Shown here one piece after another: positions 41,049-52,800 of a stretch of DNA of 64,000 bases. The notes under the pieces are model-generated. The model made no database searches. It had not been told where the DNA came from and saw only the letters and a program-made list of their open reading frames with translations. Origin of the DNA: Ostrinia nubilalis (Eukaryota; Arthropoda; Insecta; Lepidoptera; Crambidae); the NCBI RefSeq assembly GCF_963855985.1, contig NC_087104.1, forward strand, positions 9,734,001 to 9,798,000. The letters run 5' to 3'. A program made the translations under genes and the position numbers. Numbering within the stretch: the stretch's first letter is position 1; every line of letters starts with the position of its first letter.

Positions 41049-44000
41049 TAGTAAGAAAAGTGAACTTTTTTATTTAATTAACAAGTTTAAACCATTTGCT
41101 GTGTCTCTTCAAGAGACATGGCTACAACCTCATGTACATTTTAGAGTACCTGGCTTCTCTTGTATAAGAGAAGACCGAAGTAATGGCTACGGCGGTGTAG
41201 CTATCCTTGTACCTAAATAGATCTGTTTCCTTCACCCACATACCCATCCCCCAGCATAATAGTGATTTCTCAATTATAGCAGTTAGTATTTATGTAATAT
41301 TTCATTTGTGTCCCTTTATATTCCTCATCCTTCCTCAGCAATATTTGATGAAGTGGAGAATTTATTAGTTAATATCCCAAAACCAGTTTTAATTATGGGA
41401 GACCTCAATGCCCAGCACCAGTCCTGGGGCAGCTCTAGATCAAACTTCTATGGCTCTAGAACTTTAGATATATTGGATCATTTAAATTTATGTTTATTAA
41501 ATACCGGTGAGCCTACGCGACGGACTTTACCTAACGAAGGTATTAGTATACCAGACTTATCTATTTGCACACCCAATTTAGCTTCTTCTTTAACCTGGAC
41601 AACATTAAGCTCGTCATTCGGAAGTGATCACTTTCCTGTTGTAATTACATTTCCTAATGAAGTAGGTAAAACATCCGAAAGGCGCCCACCTCGTATGAAG
41701 TATAGGTTAGCTGATGCAAATTGGTATGCATTCCAACAGGAAGTTCAACGCCAGATCCCCTCGTTACCTAATGTCTTTAGTAGTAATCATTCAGAGTGCG
41801 CGGAAGCAATCTCTCAATTGCTAATTAAAACAGCTGATGAAATGTTTGCCACTAAAAACCATAATTCAAATAAAATCCCTTCTCCTCCCTGGTGGGACCA
41901 AGATTGTTTGACAGCTGTCAAAAATCGGAAAGAGGCAGAGAGGTACTATAGGTCTGAATCTACTGTTGAGAACTTTGAATATTTGATGGAAGTAATGAGT
42001 GCCACCCGGAAATTGCTCAAGAAAAAAAAGTGGGAAGGCTGGCAGTCCTTCTGTTCATCAATATCTCCGGATGTTTCCCCATCAGTAATTTGGTCCAATG
42101 TCCGTAGATACAGATCTATATTTAAAGAACCTCAACCTTATAACATGGATGATACTGTAATAGACCAATTTTTAGATAAACTAGCCCCTCCTTCTGTACC
42201 ATTATGTGCCGCATTTACAAACCCATCCATGAACACTTTCCTCCATAGTAATTCTGGATCTTTGAATGAGCCCTTTACTCTCTGTGAATTAAAAGGAATT
42301 TTGTCCTATGTTAAAGATTCGTCACCAGGAGAGGATGGAATTCCTTACTCCTTTTTCTCGCACCTTAGTGATTCTAGTCTTTCCTATTATTTAACATTGA
42401 TAAATTCTATAATGCTTAACGGTAATGTCCCAAATGCATGGAAATCACAAGAAATAATTCCGATTTTAAAGCCTGGTAAATTAAGCTCTGACGCTAATTC
42501 ATATAGACCGATTGCACTTTCATTAGTAATTTTTAAATTGGCTGAGCACCTTGTTAAGAATCGCTTAGAATGGTTTGTAGAGAGCACAGGGTTATTATGT
42601 AATAATCAATATGGTTTTAGAAAGGGTAGAGGAACTATGGACAGTATTGGGATATTTACTACCGATATTCGCCTAGCATTTTCTTCTAATGAGTCACTTA
42701 TAGCGGCCTTCCTAGATATCAAATCTGCATATGACAACGTCCTAATTAATTTACTTATTAATAAACTTCACCGACTCAGAATTCCATCTATATTAGTTAA
42801 TTTTGTTATTAATATACTCTCAGAGCGATATATCAGTGTATTTCATGATGACCGCTTCTACAAAAGGTTTGTTTGGAAGGGATTGCCACAAGGATCCGTC
42901 TTAAGTCCCTTGTTGTTCAACTTGTATACATATGATTTAGATTTAGCACTCAATAATCAAGTCAATATACTACAGTATGCTGATGACTTGCTTTTGTATA
43001 TCTCGGGTGCCTCTGTCCAGAACATAACTAATTCTTTGACAAATAGTTTGCTTGTTCTCAAAAACTGGTTAGATGAAAATGGCCTAAGTATTTCGGTTCC
43101 CAAAAGTTCTGTAATTTTATTTACTAGAATGAGAGTGCCTCCATCTGTATCCGTTCTCTATGATGGTAGCGCCATCCCAGTTAAAAATGATGCAAAATTT
43201 TTGGGTGTCACGCTAGATGCAAAACTAACTGCCGTCCCTCACTGTTACAATATAGCTGCTAAATGTGAAAAGTTACTTAATATTCTAAGGTGCGTTTCTG
43301 GAGTCTGGTGGGGTGCCCATCCAGCCTCATTAAGACTGTTGTACAATGCAATCATAAGAAGCGTATTGGACTATGGTAGTTTTTTCTTAGAACCATGTAA
43401 TTTAGTTGGCTTAAATAAATTGGATGCAATCCAATCTAAAGCACTTCGGATTGTGGCTGGTGCTATGAAATCGAGTCCGATCAATGCCCTTCAAGCCGAA
43501 TGTGTTGAGCCACCCTTGAGATTGCGCCGCCAATATTTATGCGACAAATACCTATTTCGCGTTCTTCAACAATTAAATCATCCAATTTACATTAAGCTTA
43601 ACAGATTGTCTGATTTAGTTGATACTTCCCCTTATTGGTCTCGCAAATCCCCACCTTGCTTAGTTATAAGTTACCGCAAATTTGTATCTATTCAAGCTCC
43701 AGTACACAGATCCTGCTTCCTTCCGCTTTTTACTGTCAATTTTGAGTCCCTGATCCTTAGTCCGATAGTTCATCTTAATTTAGATGTAAACAAAGATGAC
43801 CGAAATGCTGATGTTAAATTTCGACAGATATTAAGTGAAAACTGGCATGGTTGGCATCATCTTTACTGTGATGCATCTAAACACTCACCAACGGGTCACG
43901 TTGGAGTTGGCGTATTCCATCAACAATATCGAATTTTTCAACAAGTGAAACTTCCTCCTGAGTCGTCTGTTTTTACAGGGGAATGTTATGGAATATTTAA

Positions 44001-44697
44001 ATCCTTAGAGTACGTTCTTCTCATGAGATTAGACAAGACTGTTATCTTTTCCGATTCCAAAAGTGCTTTGCAGGCATTATTAAAATTTCCGTTTAAGAGT
44101 AATACCAGTTATCCCGTTATCATGGAATGCAGACAATTATTGTATAAATGCCATTTAAACAGTTATTCAATACATTTTGCTTGGATACCTAGTCATAGTA
44201 ACATTACAGGGAACGATAAAGCCGATAAGCTAGCCAATGAAGCGATTGAATGTGGAGATATTTATCCATATACAAATTATTGTCATGATTTAACAGCAGC
44301 CCTTCCCAAAACTTATCGGGAAGTGACTACTCAATCTAAGGGGAAGCATTATAAACCTATTCAACCATCTATTCCTTTTAAGCCATGGTTTGCTAAAATG
44401 AACCTTTCAAAAAGAGTTACTACCACTTTGACGAGAATGAGACTTGGTCACTTGTGCACTCCAGCACATTTGGCCAAAATTCATGTTATAGACAGTGATA
44501 TGTGTTCCTGTGGATCTGATGTGGGAGATATGAACCACATATTTTTTAATTGTAGCCTTTATGACCGTTCCTCTTTTATTAGCTCGCTTTTATCCATCCA
44601 TGTTCCTTTCCCTACCTCTATCACTTGCCTCTTAAACTCTAATGATAGTAATATCTATAATATTTTAGCTGGCGCTGGTAGGGCAAAAAAAGAATGA
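41002..44697 (+). pseudogene. LINE ORF2: endonuclease, reverse transcriptase, RNase H; frameshifted near start
   Basis: The ATG at 41002 overlaps the end of ORF1 and reads FLVLQWNCRSISSKKSELF and VSLQETWL (endonuclease start) to a TAG at 41218. The frame is lost between about 41215 and 41308, where two indels are likely. It then stays open for 1129 codons to 44697. That part has LIMGDLNAQHQSWGS and GSDHFPV (endonuclease end), FLDIKSAYDNV, GLPQGSVLSPLLFN and QYADDLLLY (reverse transcriptase, near residues 450-560), and RNase H motifs YCDASKH, TGECYGIF, FSDSKSAL and WIPSHSNITGNDKAD (near 855-985). The C-terminal CSCGSDVGDMNHIFFNC is a zinc-binding end. Confidence 0.88.
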
Positions 44698-45332
44698 GAC
44701 ATGTATAGGCTCCTTAAGAGCATTTGACGATTTGCAAGAACTAATTTAATTAGTCTAAACAAATAAAGATAATTTTGATTTTGATTTTGATTTTTGCTGC
44801 ATTTATTACTCATAATAACATCAAGCTGTAAATAGTGTATGATAGTATTTTTATGTAAATATTTTATATTTTTATCCTTATTATCCTTAACCACTATAAA
44901 CACTGATCCCATCCTATCACACAATATCTTTGTTCCGTTTCCTTCCGTAACTATAATTCGTTTCCCTACCTTTTAACCTAATCCCACCCTGTCTAAACGC
45001 AAAACGCAAGGTCCGAAAAACCAAACGCAAAAGTCAAGAACAATCTTTGTCAAGAACCACATCAAGAACCCCGTCGTAGCTAAACGCAATCCGCGAGAGC
45101 CATAAAGAAGAAAAAAAAAAAAAAAAAGCTTGTACTATGGGTACTAGACAACGGATATAAACATACTTAAATACTTTTTTTTTGTAAATACATACTTATT
45201 ATACATAGAAAACACCTAGTCCAATACAAACAAATATGTTCATGCACACAAATGTTTGTACTGTGCGGGAATCGAACCCGCTACCTCCGGAATAGTAGTC
45301 CGTTTCGAATCACTACACCAAACGGCCGACCT

Positions 45333-45790
45333 AAGAAAGTTGAAACAAAACAACTTAGGATAAAAGGTAGGAACAAACTTCACCAGACATCTCTGCTGAC
45401 GAAACGTTGGTAACGCTGCACACTAGGCTGCACATAATCATACAATGGTTCATCATATTAATTTTGCGGTATTACAAATATAGAATTTAGTTTTGGCCAC
45501 TACTATGCATTAAATAACGTGTAGGTCGAGTGTCGGGAAATACGAATTCTTCGTGACGTAATAAATTAACACGTCTCACGTGGGTGGTATGAATGAACGC
45601 ACTTGATGAGTATAGAGCGATTCCGATTGACGATATTGTGGATATTTCGGATATTTCGCATATTTTACATAGAAAATGCTTAACAATATTTTTTATAAGA
45701 GTAGCTACCAAATATGTACTAAAAATATTGTGAAAAAATAGAGCAAAAATTATTAGGTAACATACCAAAGAAGCAAATTGTTTAAGTAAA
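45333..45790. other. Intergenic, no gene seen
   Basis: Nothing recognisable apart from short unsupported frames. Confidence 0.5.
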
Positions 45791-45794
45791 TAGC

Positions 45795-45875
45795 ACACAG
45801 ACCGGTCTTTGTGGGAAACCTTGGGGGAAGTTTTTGTCGAGCCGTGGACGTCTTTTGGCTGAAACGAACGAAATA
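45795..45875 (+). mobile_element. RTE LINE 3' tail fragment
   Basis: The plus strand reads WETLGEVFVEPWTSFG and a stop, then GAAACGAACGAA, the mirror of the other RTE tails in the window. Confidence 0.65.
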
Positions 45876-46379
45876 GCACAAAATACCGAGTGGAGGCAAA
45901 AATTACATAAAATAAAATCAATAACTAGCCAAATACAACTAATTTCACCAATAAAACCAGTTTCCACTCTACTTTTTTATTGATAAAGACACTTTATGCC
46001 TACTTGGGTGCACATTTTACCTAAATATAGGATCTTACCGCAATGTCAATGGAATTTGAAAAATTTCTCCACCCCCAGCATGATGTTGATGAGTCTATTG
46101 AAACAATTTTACTCTTGGTGATGATACGAGTAATTGTTCTCGAACACACCCACAAGTTTAAAATGATCAGCCAAAATAATCATCAGTTTGTTTTGCCGGC
46201 TTTATCATTGTTAATATGTCCACAAATTTTGCTGAAAATGGGATAAGTTCCGTTCTTCTTTAGGGACCTACACATTTGCAAAAACAAACTTCCACCTGAA
46301 TAATTAAGTATGATGACTTCCATTCTTAATAGAGATTTACATACAAAATGGCCTGTATCCCTAGTTATGTAATTTAGTA

Positions 46380-46624
46380 CAGTGCTTTTCAACCTGTGGG
46401 TCGCGACCCCCTGGGGGGTCGCGAAGCCTCTATAGGGGGGTCGCGAGAGGTCGTAAAAACTACCTCAGTAAGAAAAACCTCAACACAAATGTTGTATAGA
46501 TTGAAAAATTCGGTCCCTACAACATCTTCGTAAAAGGCATGAATAAAGCGAACGGGGTCGGGGGGTCGCAAAAAATTTTTTCATGCTAGGGGGGTCGCGT
46601 CATGAAAAAGGTTGAAAAACACTG
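46380..46624. mobile_element. hAT-type MITE
   Basis: The ends are CAGTGCTTTTCAACC and the mirrored GGTTGAAAAACACTG. Subterminal GGGTCGCGACCCC-type blocks occur on both sides. The perfect 8-bp duplication ATTTAGTA is at 46372-46379 and 46625-46632. Confidence 0.88.
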
Positions 46625-46632
46625 ATTTAGTA

Positions 46633-47140
46633 GACCTGTGACTTGATCCCTGGTTGATATTATTATGATATTTACTTGACTGGATTGTGTCTGGCTCGAC
46701 GAGATGGGAGACTCCCATGGCAAAGAAATGCTGTATTTCTACTTCCAGATCATAATTTTCAGTAGGTAGGTACTTATGTTGACTGCCAGCAGTGCCGGAT
46801 TAAGATGCCCTAAGACTAAGAAATCCACATTATTTTATGTGCCAATAATTCACGTATTTATCACTTTGAAATGCGACCGAATTCTAATGGTCTTAAATTC
46901 GTGTAAAATAAATTTATGGGCTACTAAATATTTTTTCGTGATCTGTTTTGTGCCCCCTAAGAGGTGATGCCCTAAGTAATTTCTTAATTGCCCGATACTA
47001 GATTGATGGGCAAAGAGCAACGGATGTCCAAACTTATAGTCAAGACAGTCTCTAATTGTCTTTAACACAGCGATGAGTAGTGGCCACCACACCAACAGGC
47101 AAGTTCAAGGTGTGCTGATGAGTCAGCGCGAGTGGGAGCT
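46633..47140. other. Upstream of small heat-shock gene, no gene seen
   Basis: No canonical heat-shock element (arrays of nGAAn) is obvious. Confidence 0.4.
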
Positions 47141-47144
47141 GTTC

Positions 47145-47232
47145 TATTTAAAACAGTTTCGGGAGTCAGGAGCGCCAGTACGAACAGCAGTCACTCGCAG
47201 TGCGCGCGCCTGCAACGAATACAACCGCAAAG
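47145..47232 (+). promoter_or_regulatory. TATA box, start site and noncoding exon 1 of the small heat-shock gene
   Basis: TATTTAAA at 47145-47152 lies 32 bp before CCAGTA (A at 47177), a good arthropod initiator. A GC-rich exon of about 56 nt ends at AAAG/GTAAAT (47233). A TGAGTCAGC (AP-1/Maf-like) site is at 47119-47127. A noncoding first exon is needed because the coding exon begins directly after an acceptor at 48855. The frame read from 47073 through this stretch is not supported as a gene. Confidence 0.5.
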
Positions 47233-48288
47233 GTAAATTAACCGTAATTTGCTTATCGTTAAATTGGAATTCGTTTTCGTTAGGTTAGTTTAGTAAGCTA
47301 TTACGTAAAGGAGTTTAAAAATAAACGGAGTTTTCGCGGTTTGGACTTTGAGAATCATTCATTTGCCAATTGTTTGTTTACTTCGCTTCACATTTACCTC
47401 ATTTACGTTCTTGCTCTAATAACAGTTAAGAAGATACTTCTATTTTACCATAACTTTCATAAAAACAAACATGTTTGCATGTTTTTCATAACATAAATGT
47501 TTTCTGTACAACTTTAAATTGGAAGAAATCGACTCTACTTTCATCTTCATCGTAGTTATTTAAAACCCTCCATTCACTTGCAGAATCAAATGTATCTGCA
47601 ATTCCAATAATCCTATAAATAAACACACTTTCGAGGCGTTGTGTAAATAAACAGATCGTCCAAAAATAACTCGGTTCATCTCTTATTGGAGTTGCTTGAT
47701 CATAGCGTGAGAAATTCAGTTCGTAGTTGCATCACAGCTAAAACCGTCCAGGTGAATCACTGATGGATTCGTTCCAGAACAATCCGAGCAATATTTCGGA
47801 TCTAGCTATATGGGACGATAAATCTGACGGTCCAGCGATGCAGCGCTACGGGACGCTATGTTTTCATGCAGCGCTAAGAGATAACGAGACGCTTTGTTTT
47901 CATGCAGCGCTTCGAGAAATGCTATGCTTTTATTCAGCTAGTTTTACTTCTAATTTATTATGTTCTAATTTATCGGCTGGCTTTCGTACCCTGTGACTGT
48001 GAGTGAGCTACGGAAACTTGTAGAGTCAATACGTATCTCAGATGGTATTTATTTAGAATGATCATTTCAATACAACAATCGACGTATTTTTATTCATTCA
48101 TAAAAAGCAACTAAAAATATTAGCTTAGTTAATCCAGTAAACAAGCCATGTTGTTAATGAACCTATTAAAAATATGCTACCAAAAAAGTATTTATTTGTC
48201 TCAAAACAGGCCTACAGGTAAATGTAGTACGATTTCAATCGCAATTAAAGTCCCAATTTGGATTTGAAGTATAGCTGGATTTGAACTG

Positions 48289-48330
48289 TATAAAAGCTCC
48301 CACTGGAGCAACAGCTTTCCCGTTCCCGAA
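48289..48330 (+). promoter_or_regulatory. Possible second promoter in the 5' intron
   Basis: TATAAAAG at 48289-48296 is a strong TATA box. TTCCCGAA near 48323 fits half of a heat-shock element (TTCnnGAA). It could drive an alternative first exon of the heat-shock gene or the small frame at 48376. Confidence 0.35.
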
Positions 48331-48375
48331 ATATCTTCGCATTGAAAATGCGCTGTTTATCTCATTTGCAGCTAA

Positions 48376-48564
48376 ATGTGGACAATGTTGACGATTTATC
48401 TATTTTTGCTACACTGTAGTTTGTTTGTTTTGAGTTCATTTAGCATACTGAATACCTACGTAATATCCAGCTTTCTAAGAGAACTCTATAGTGAAGTGAA
48501 CCTAACACGATTTTATTATGATCTTCTGAATGAAACAGTCTCTACCTTACATAAAAACCATTGA
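48376..48564 (+). CDS. Small hydrophobic-start ORF, unrecognised
   Basis: Sixty-two codons begin MWTMLTIYLFLLHCSLFVLS, a signal-peptide-like segment, and end in a polar tail (NLTRFYYDLLNETVSTL). It lies 80 bp after a TATA box within the heat-shock gene's 5' intron. I recognise no family. It could be chance. Confidence 0.2.
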   Translation: MWTMLTIYLFLLHCSLFVLSSFSILNTYVISSFLRELYSEVNLTRFYYDLLNETVSTLHKNH

Positions 48565-48855
48565 TCTCTGCATAGTTTTATTCCCTTTGCAAATCATAGA
48601 TTTACTCACACAAAAATTTTAAAAAGGTTATTCAGTGTCGTCGATTTAAATATGAGATTACCAATTTTCTATAGAGCATTGATCTCATAATAATTCATTC
48701 ACTGTTTTACTCTCATTACTAAATAAACAAGATTATTCGTCGAATGTTAGTCGGTGTTATACTATTTATGCGATTGCCAATTTGCCACTACTACTGGCAT
48801 TACTAGCACGGACTATGTTACTTGATACTTATCGCTCTATTTTTCCAACTTCCAG

Positions 48856-50080
48856 ATGTCGATAGTCCCCCTAATGTTCCGTGACTGGTGGGACGAGTGG
48901 GAGCGTCCCTCGCGCCTCCTGGACCAGCACTTCGGCATGGGTCTCCGCAGGGACGACCTGCTGTCCTCCCTGTCGGTGCCCACCAGTTCCCTGTTCAGGA
49001 ACTCCTACTTCAGGCCGTGGAGGACCAACCTGACCAGGCAGGAGTCTGCGTCGACCATCAACCTTACCAAGGATAAGTTTGAGGTATTGAAATACAATCA
49101 CTTCTTTGTAGTTTGTTAAGAGGTGCATTTATTTGTTCTATGATGTTGTTTTAAGATAAATTGTGATGTTTAGTGTTGTAAAAGTTGAGTTCTTTGGTCT
49201 TAAATTCGAGACTCGAGCTATTTTGCTTGACTAAGACTTACTTATCTCGCGAGTCTATAGGACTCCAGGACTCAAGTCTCTCAGAACATTTGTGATGACT
49301 AAATTCCGATTCTAAAAGATCTCTATTATTCTGAAATTTTGAATGATCTTGTCTGAAATGAATTGAAGCAGTATACTCTGCATTTTAATGACAATGAAAA
49401 TTACATAGACAAACGATTCAGTAAAATTGAAACCAAAAACAGTTAGCAGACCAAAGTTTAAATTAAAATGAAGTTTAGCACTTGACAACAAATAACATTA
49501 AAAGTCATTTTTTAAGAATGCACATCTAACTTTATGAGTAAATAGTTAGATTTAGAACCTAAAAAACGACTGTAACCTAGGCATCAACCTCTTGTAAGTC
49601 GATACAAGATCAATAGGTCGCTTTTTTACTGACTTACACTTCTATGCGTTATTTATAAATACGAGTATAGTTACACAAGAACGACTGAAAGATTGCGCAT
49701 TCGTCCAATAAATAACCAAACTCGTCTCCCCATTCCAGGTCATCCTTGACGTCCAGCAGTTCACCCCCGAGGAGATCACGGTGAAAGCCTCGAACAACTC
49801 CATCATCGTGGAAGGCAAGCACGAGGAGAAGCAGGACGAGCACGGCTTCATCTCTCGCCAGTTCACCCGCCGGTACATCTTACCTTCAGGGTACGACGTC
49901 ATGGACGTCATCAGTTCCCTGTCTTCCGACGGAGTGCTGACAATCTCAGCACCCAAGAAGACCCCTCCCATGGCTGGCGAAAGGATTGTCCCCATCACAA
50001 AAACTGGACCAGCAAAACAACCTGAGCCTGTCCAGGAACATCCAAGGGAGCAGACCGTCCCTATTGTCACTTCCCCCTAA
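48856..50080 (+). CDS. l(2)efl: Small heat-shock protein, l(2)efl type (alpha-crystallin family)
   Basis: Coding exons 48856-49083 and 49739-50080 (phase 0 junction, donor GAG/GTATTG, acceptor ATTCCAG) give 189 residues. The start MSIVPLMFRDWWDEWERPSR and LDQHFGMGL match l(2)efl of Drosophila. The alpha-crystallin domain spans about residues 70-155, with KFEVILDVQQFTPEEITVK, IVEGKHEEKQDEHGFISRQF and LSSDGVLTISAPKK. A C-terminal IVPI fits the IxI motif used in oligomer assembly. It is an ATP-independent chaperone holding unfolding proteins in the cytosol. The ATG directly follows the acceptor CTTCCAG, so the 5' UTR is in another exon. Two introns are usual for this type, unlike intronless hsp20 genes. 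Confidence 0.95.
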
Positions 50081-50355
50081 ATTTAAAAACCTTAATTTTA
50101 CCACTTATCTTGACTTTTGTGTGAATTGGAATGGACTGATTTAGTTGCGTAGGCTTTGTAAGATTTCCATGTCCTGATGTTGAGATAAGTCTTTCAGTTT
50201 TGTCACCCCATGACCATATACTATCGATATTACGATCGAATCATGAATAGCATTTATTTTTAAGCCCGCCGTTGGCCAACGACGAGGAATCGATTCGAAA
50301 TGAACGAATTAGGTTTAAAGAGGAATGCAAAAGATGTACCGTTATTTTAATGTTA

Positions 50356-50361
50356 AATAAA
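50356..50361 (+). terminator. Polyadenylation signal of the small heat-shock gene
   Basis: AATAAA lies 276 bp after the stop codon; the sequence between is the 3' UTR. Confidence 0.6.
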
Positions 50362-50399
50362 GTAAGGTAAAAACGTTTTGGTGGTTTTATTTTGTTAAA

Positions 50400-51300
50400 C
50401 GCGATTCGCAATGCAAATAAATACGTATTTGGAAAGCTCTTCAAAAAGCTTTGAATCGGAAAGCTCCATAAATAAACTTTAAAGTGTTGTTTTTTAACAT
50501 TTTGCAATGTTGTAGGAAGAAATGTGTATGAAAATTCTCACAATAAATGGGAATGCAAAGAAATTTACGCTTAATAAAAAGTAGCAATTTGAAATGTAAT
50601 TTTGCAGTGCATTTCACTGGATGTTTGTAAACTTAAGAGCTACAGACAATAATAACTTATTAAATCATTGTTTTTATGGAAACTTGAGGGCCTAGCGAAA
50701 CGATTACGATACCGAAACTAAATTAAATTATCAATTGCCTGAAACACATTTTCATTAATGATTGAATGTTAATTGTTAAACTAGCTATGGACTGAATTAT
50801 TAAGTGATTTCTTTTCTTTTCCTCATCATAAGTCCGTACAAAATAGGCATGAATAAGGCTTTCAAGCCGAACTGTGGCTTTGCGCATTATGCACCATTCA
50901 TTCACACCTATACGGGACAGGACATTACTGGGAAATACTTAAACGCATGCGCAAACCGCGAGCGCACATTAATGTTAGCAAACTTGAAATGCCACAGAAT
51001 GCAATAAGCAAGTCGAACTACAAATAACGAATATAATTTCTACGCTAGTTAATGTTAAGGGGACGTCTGAAAAAGAAGAAAAATAAATTAATACTAAAAT
51101 TAATGTAGTTATAGAATGCGCTTTCAAGTTTATGACATTAGGAAATGATACACTACGCTCAAAATTGACTGTGATTTTTCAAAAAACATTGACATGAAAG
51201 ATGCAACCAATCATAGATCCGTATCTTGAGTTTAAATTAACTTTTAAGCTTCGTGTCTCTATCAGCTAAATGATGTCCTTCTGAGCATAAATTACGCTAT
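50400..51300. other. Intergenic, no gene seen
   Basis: AT-rich without recognisable repeats or coding frames. Confidence 0.5.
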
Positions 51301-51307
51301 GAAGTTT

Positions 51308-51800
51308 TTTAACCGACTTCAAAAAAGGAGGAGGTTATATGTTCGACTGTATGTATGTTTTTTTTTTTCTATGTATGTTCACCGATTACTCCGTCAATTG
51401 TGGACCGATTTTCAAAATTCTTTTTTTGTTCGATAGGGTACACTTCTGAGGTGGTCCCATTGTCACCAAGTCAGGATCTTATGATGGGATCCTAGGGAAA
51501 TCGAGGGCAACCCTCAAATTTTATAGGCACGTATATCGTTTTTCAAACTTTTTCTTAAGTTATTCAAGTATTTGCTCCTGGAAATCATCATATCATATTG
51601 ATGAGCTGATGATAGAAGGTACAACTCCTTAATGCTTAGGAGTTGGAGGATAATTCTATAGATATATATTAATTTTATAGTTTCTAAATTTATTCAAGTG
51701 TTTGCATCAAATAGTCATCATCTCATCATGATGAACTGGTCATGGTAGGTACAACTCCTTAACGCTTAAGAGTTGGAGGGAAATTTTTTAAATATTGTTA
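51308..51800. mobile_element. Lepidopteran ACCGACTTC repeat
   Basis: It begins AACCGACTTCAAAAAAGG, a widespread repeat end in Lepidoptera. Two degenerate internal copies of a block with CTCCTTAANGCTTAGGAGTTGG (51630 and 51750) are seen. The same start recurs at 57437. Class uncertain. Confidence 0.5.
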
Positions 51801-51988
51801 GGTACAATTAGACCCACAGTTGTTAGGTTTAAGGTCTTTTTAGGTTGTCGATATGATAACCTGTATTTGTAGGGAATATTATTTTACACTTGACATGAAG
51901 AATATAGTCTCAATGTACTGCCTACCTTCAGTGGTAACATCAAGGTATTAATTAGTAAACTAAAAAGCAAGAAATAAGTTATTTTCAT

Positions 51989-52263
51989 TAAAAAAAATAA
52001 AACCGACTCCAAAAAACCTACACTAAAAAGTAGAAAAATAATTACTAATTACTTATATTAGGACGAATTAATATTTATGTATACCATGATTGATACTTTT
52101 GGAGTCGGTGCAGGCAAACTTTACACGTTTCATAATCTTGGCACCGACTCCAGAAGTATCAATCATGGTATACATAAATATTAATTCGTCCTAATATAAG
52201 TAATTAGTAATTATTTTTCTACTTTTTAGTGTAGGTTTTTTGGAGTCGGTTTTATTTTTTTTA
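51989..52263. repeat. Near-perfect long palindrome, 123-bp arms
   Basis: Arms 51989-52111 and 52141-52263 are inverted with a single mismatch I can see, around a 29-base loop. The outer ends read AATAAAACCGACTCC and the inner ends GGAGTCGGTGC. Confidence 0.92.
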
Positions 52264-52399
52264 GTTTAGTTTCAATCATACGAGTAAGATATGAGATGGT
52301 AACGATGACCAAATCTCAACTTATACTTAGTTCTTATTATTATTACTCTACTTCTATTATTGAACAATTAGGTACAAGTTTTGTCAAAAAAAGACATTT

Positions 52400-52800
52400 T
52401 TAATAAGTTACATGTCCCACGAGAATACGGTACGGTAGTAAGTAACGTAAGTTTACTTATAAATACTCTATAACCTGCTTTAAACGCTCTGTATGTTATG
52501 GTTGTATCCCTGTTTTGTGCACCAAATAAAATAAATAAATAAATAAATATAAATGTCCCACGAGAGGAGTAAGTTTCATCATCATCAACATTTCAGCCAC
52601 AGGACGTCCACTGCTGAACATAGGCCTCCCCCAATGACTTCCACATCGCACGATTGGTAGCGGCCTGCATCCAGCGTCTTCCTGCTACCTTTATCGTTGG
52701 TCGTCGGTCCACCTTGTGGGTGGACGTCACACACTGCGTTTTCCGGTACGCGGCCTCCATTCCAGAACCTTGCTGCCCCATCGGCCGTCAGTTCTGCATA
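52400..52800 (-). mobile_element. LINE 3' end (AAATA tail) followed by an RTE tail
   Basis: A plus-strand LINE end (CCCTGTTTTGTGCACC, then ATAAATAAATAA at 52525-52548) is followed by a minus-strand RTE tail at 52575-52800 encoding KVAGRRWMQAATNRAMWKSL and VQQWTSCG. Confidence 0.7.

Larger units (their letters stand above)
39293..45123 (+). mobile_element. Near-complete EN/RT/RNase H LINE (I-superfamily type)
   Basis: The 14-bp duplication AAAAGCTTGTACTA at 39279-39292 and 45124-45137 bounds a 5.8-kb insertion in a SINE. It has a 5' UTR, a gag-like ORF1 with CCHC knuckles, an ORF2 with endonuclease, reverse transcriptase and RNase H, a (ATTTTG)n run at 44775-44795, a further 315 bp, and a poly-A tail at 45107-45127. 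ORF1 and the endonuclease part have frameshifts, so this copy is probably inactive. Confidence 0.85.
39224..45332 (-). mobile_element. tRNA-derived SINE, copy 3, split by a LINE
   Basis: The 3' part is at 39224-39292 (ATAAATAAATATCC tail) and the head at 45124-45332 (box B as GGTTCGATTCCC on the minus strand, then TGTAGTGATTCG). The pieces join at AAAAGCTTGTACTA, the target duplicated by the LINE. Confidence 0.8.

Noticed and set aside
47073..47288. 71-residue protein frame
   Set aside because: It spans the TATA box, the likely start site and a donor; better explained as promoter plus noncoding exon 1.
49642..50070. Minus-strand 142-residue frame
   Set aside because: Antisense of the alpha-crystallin exon.
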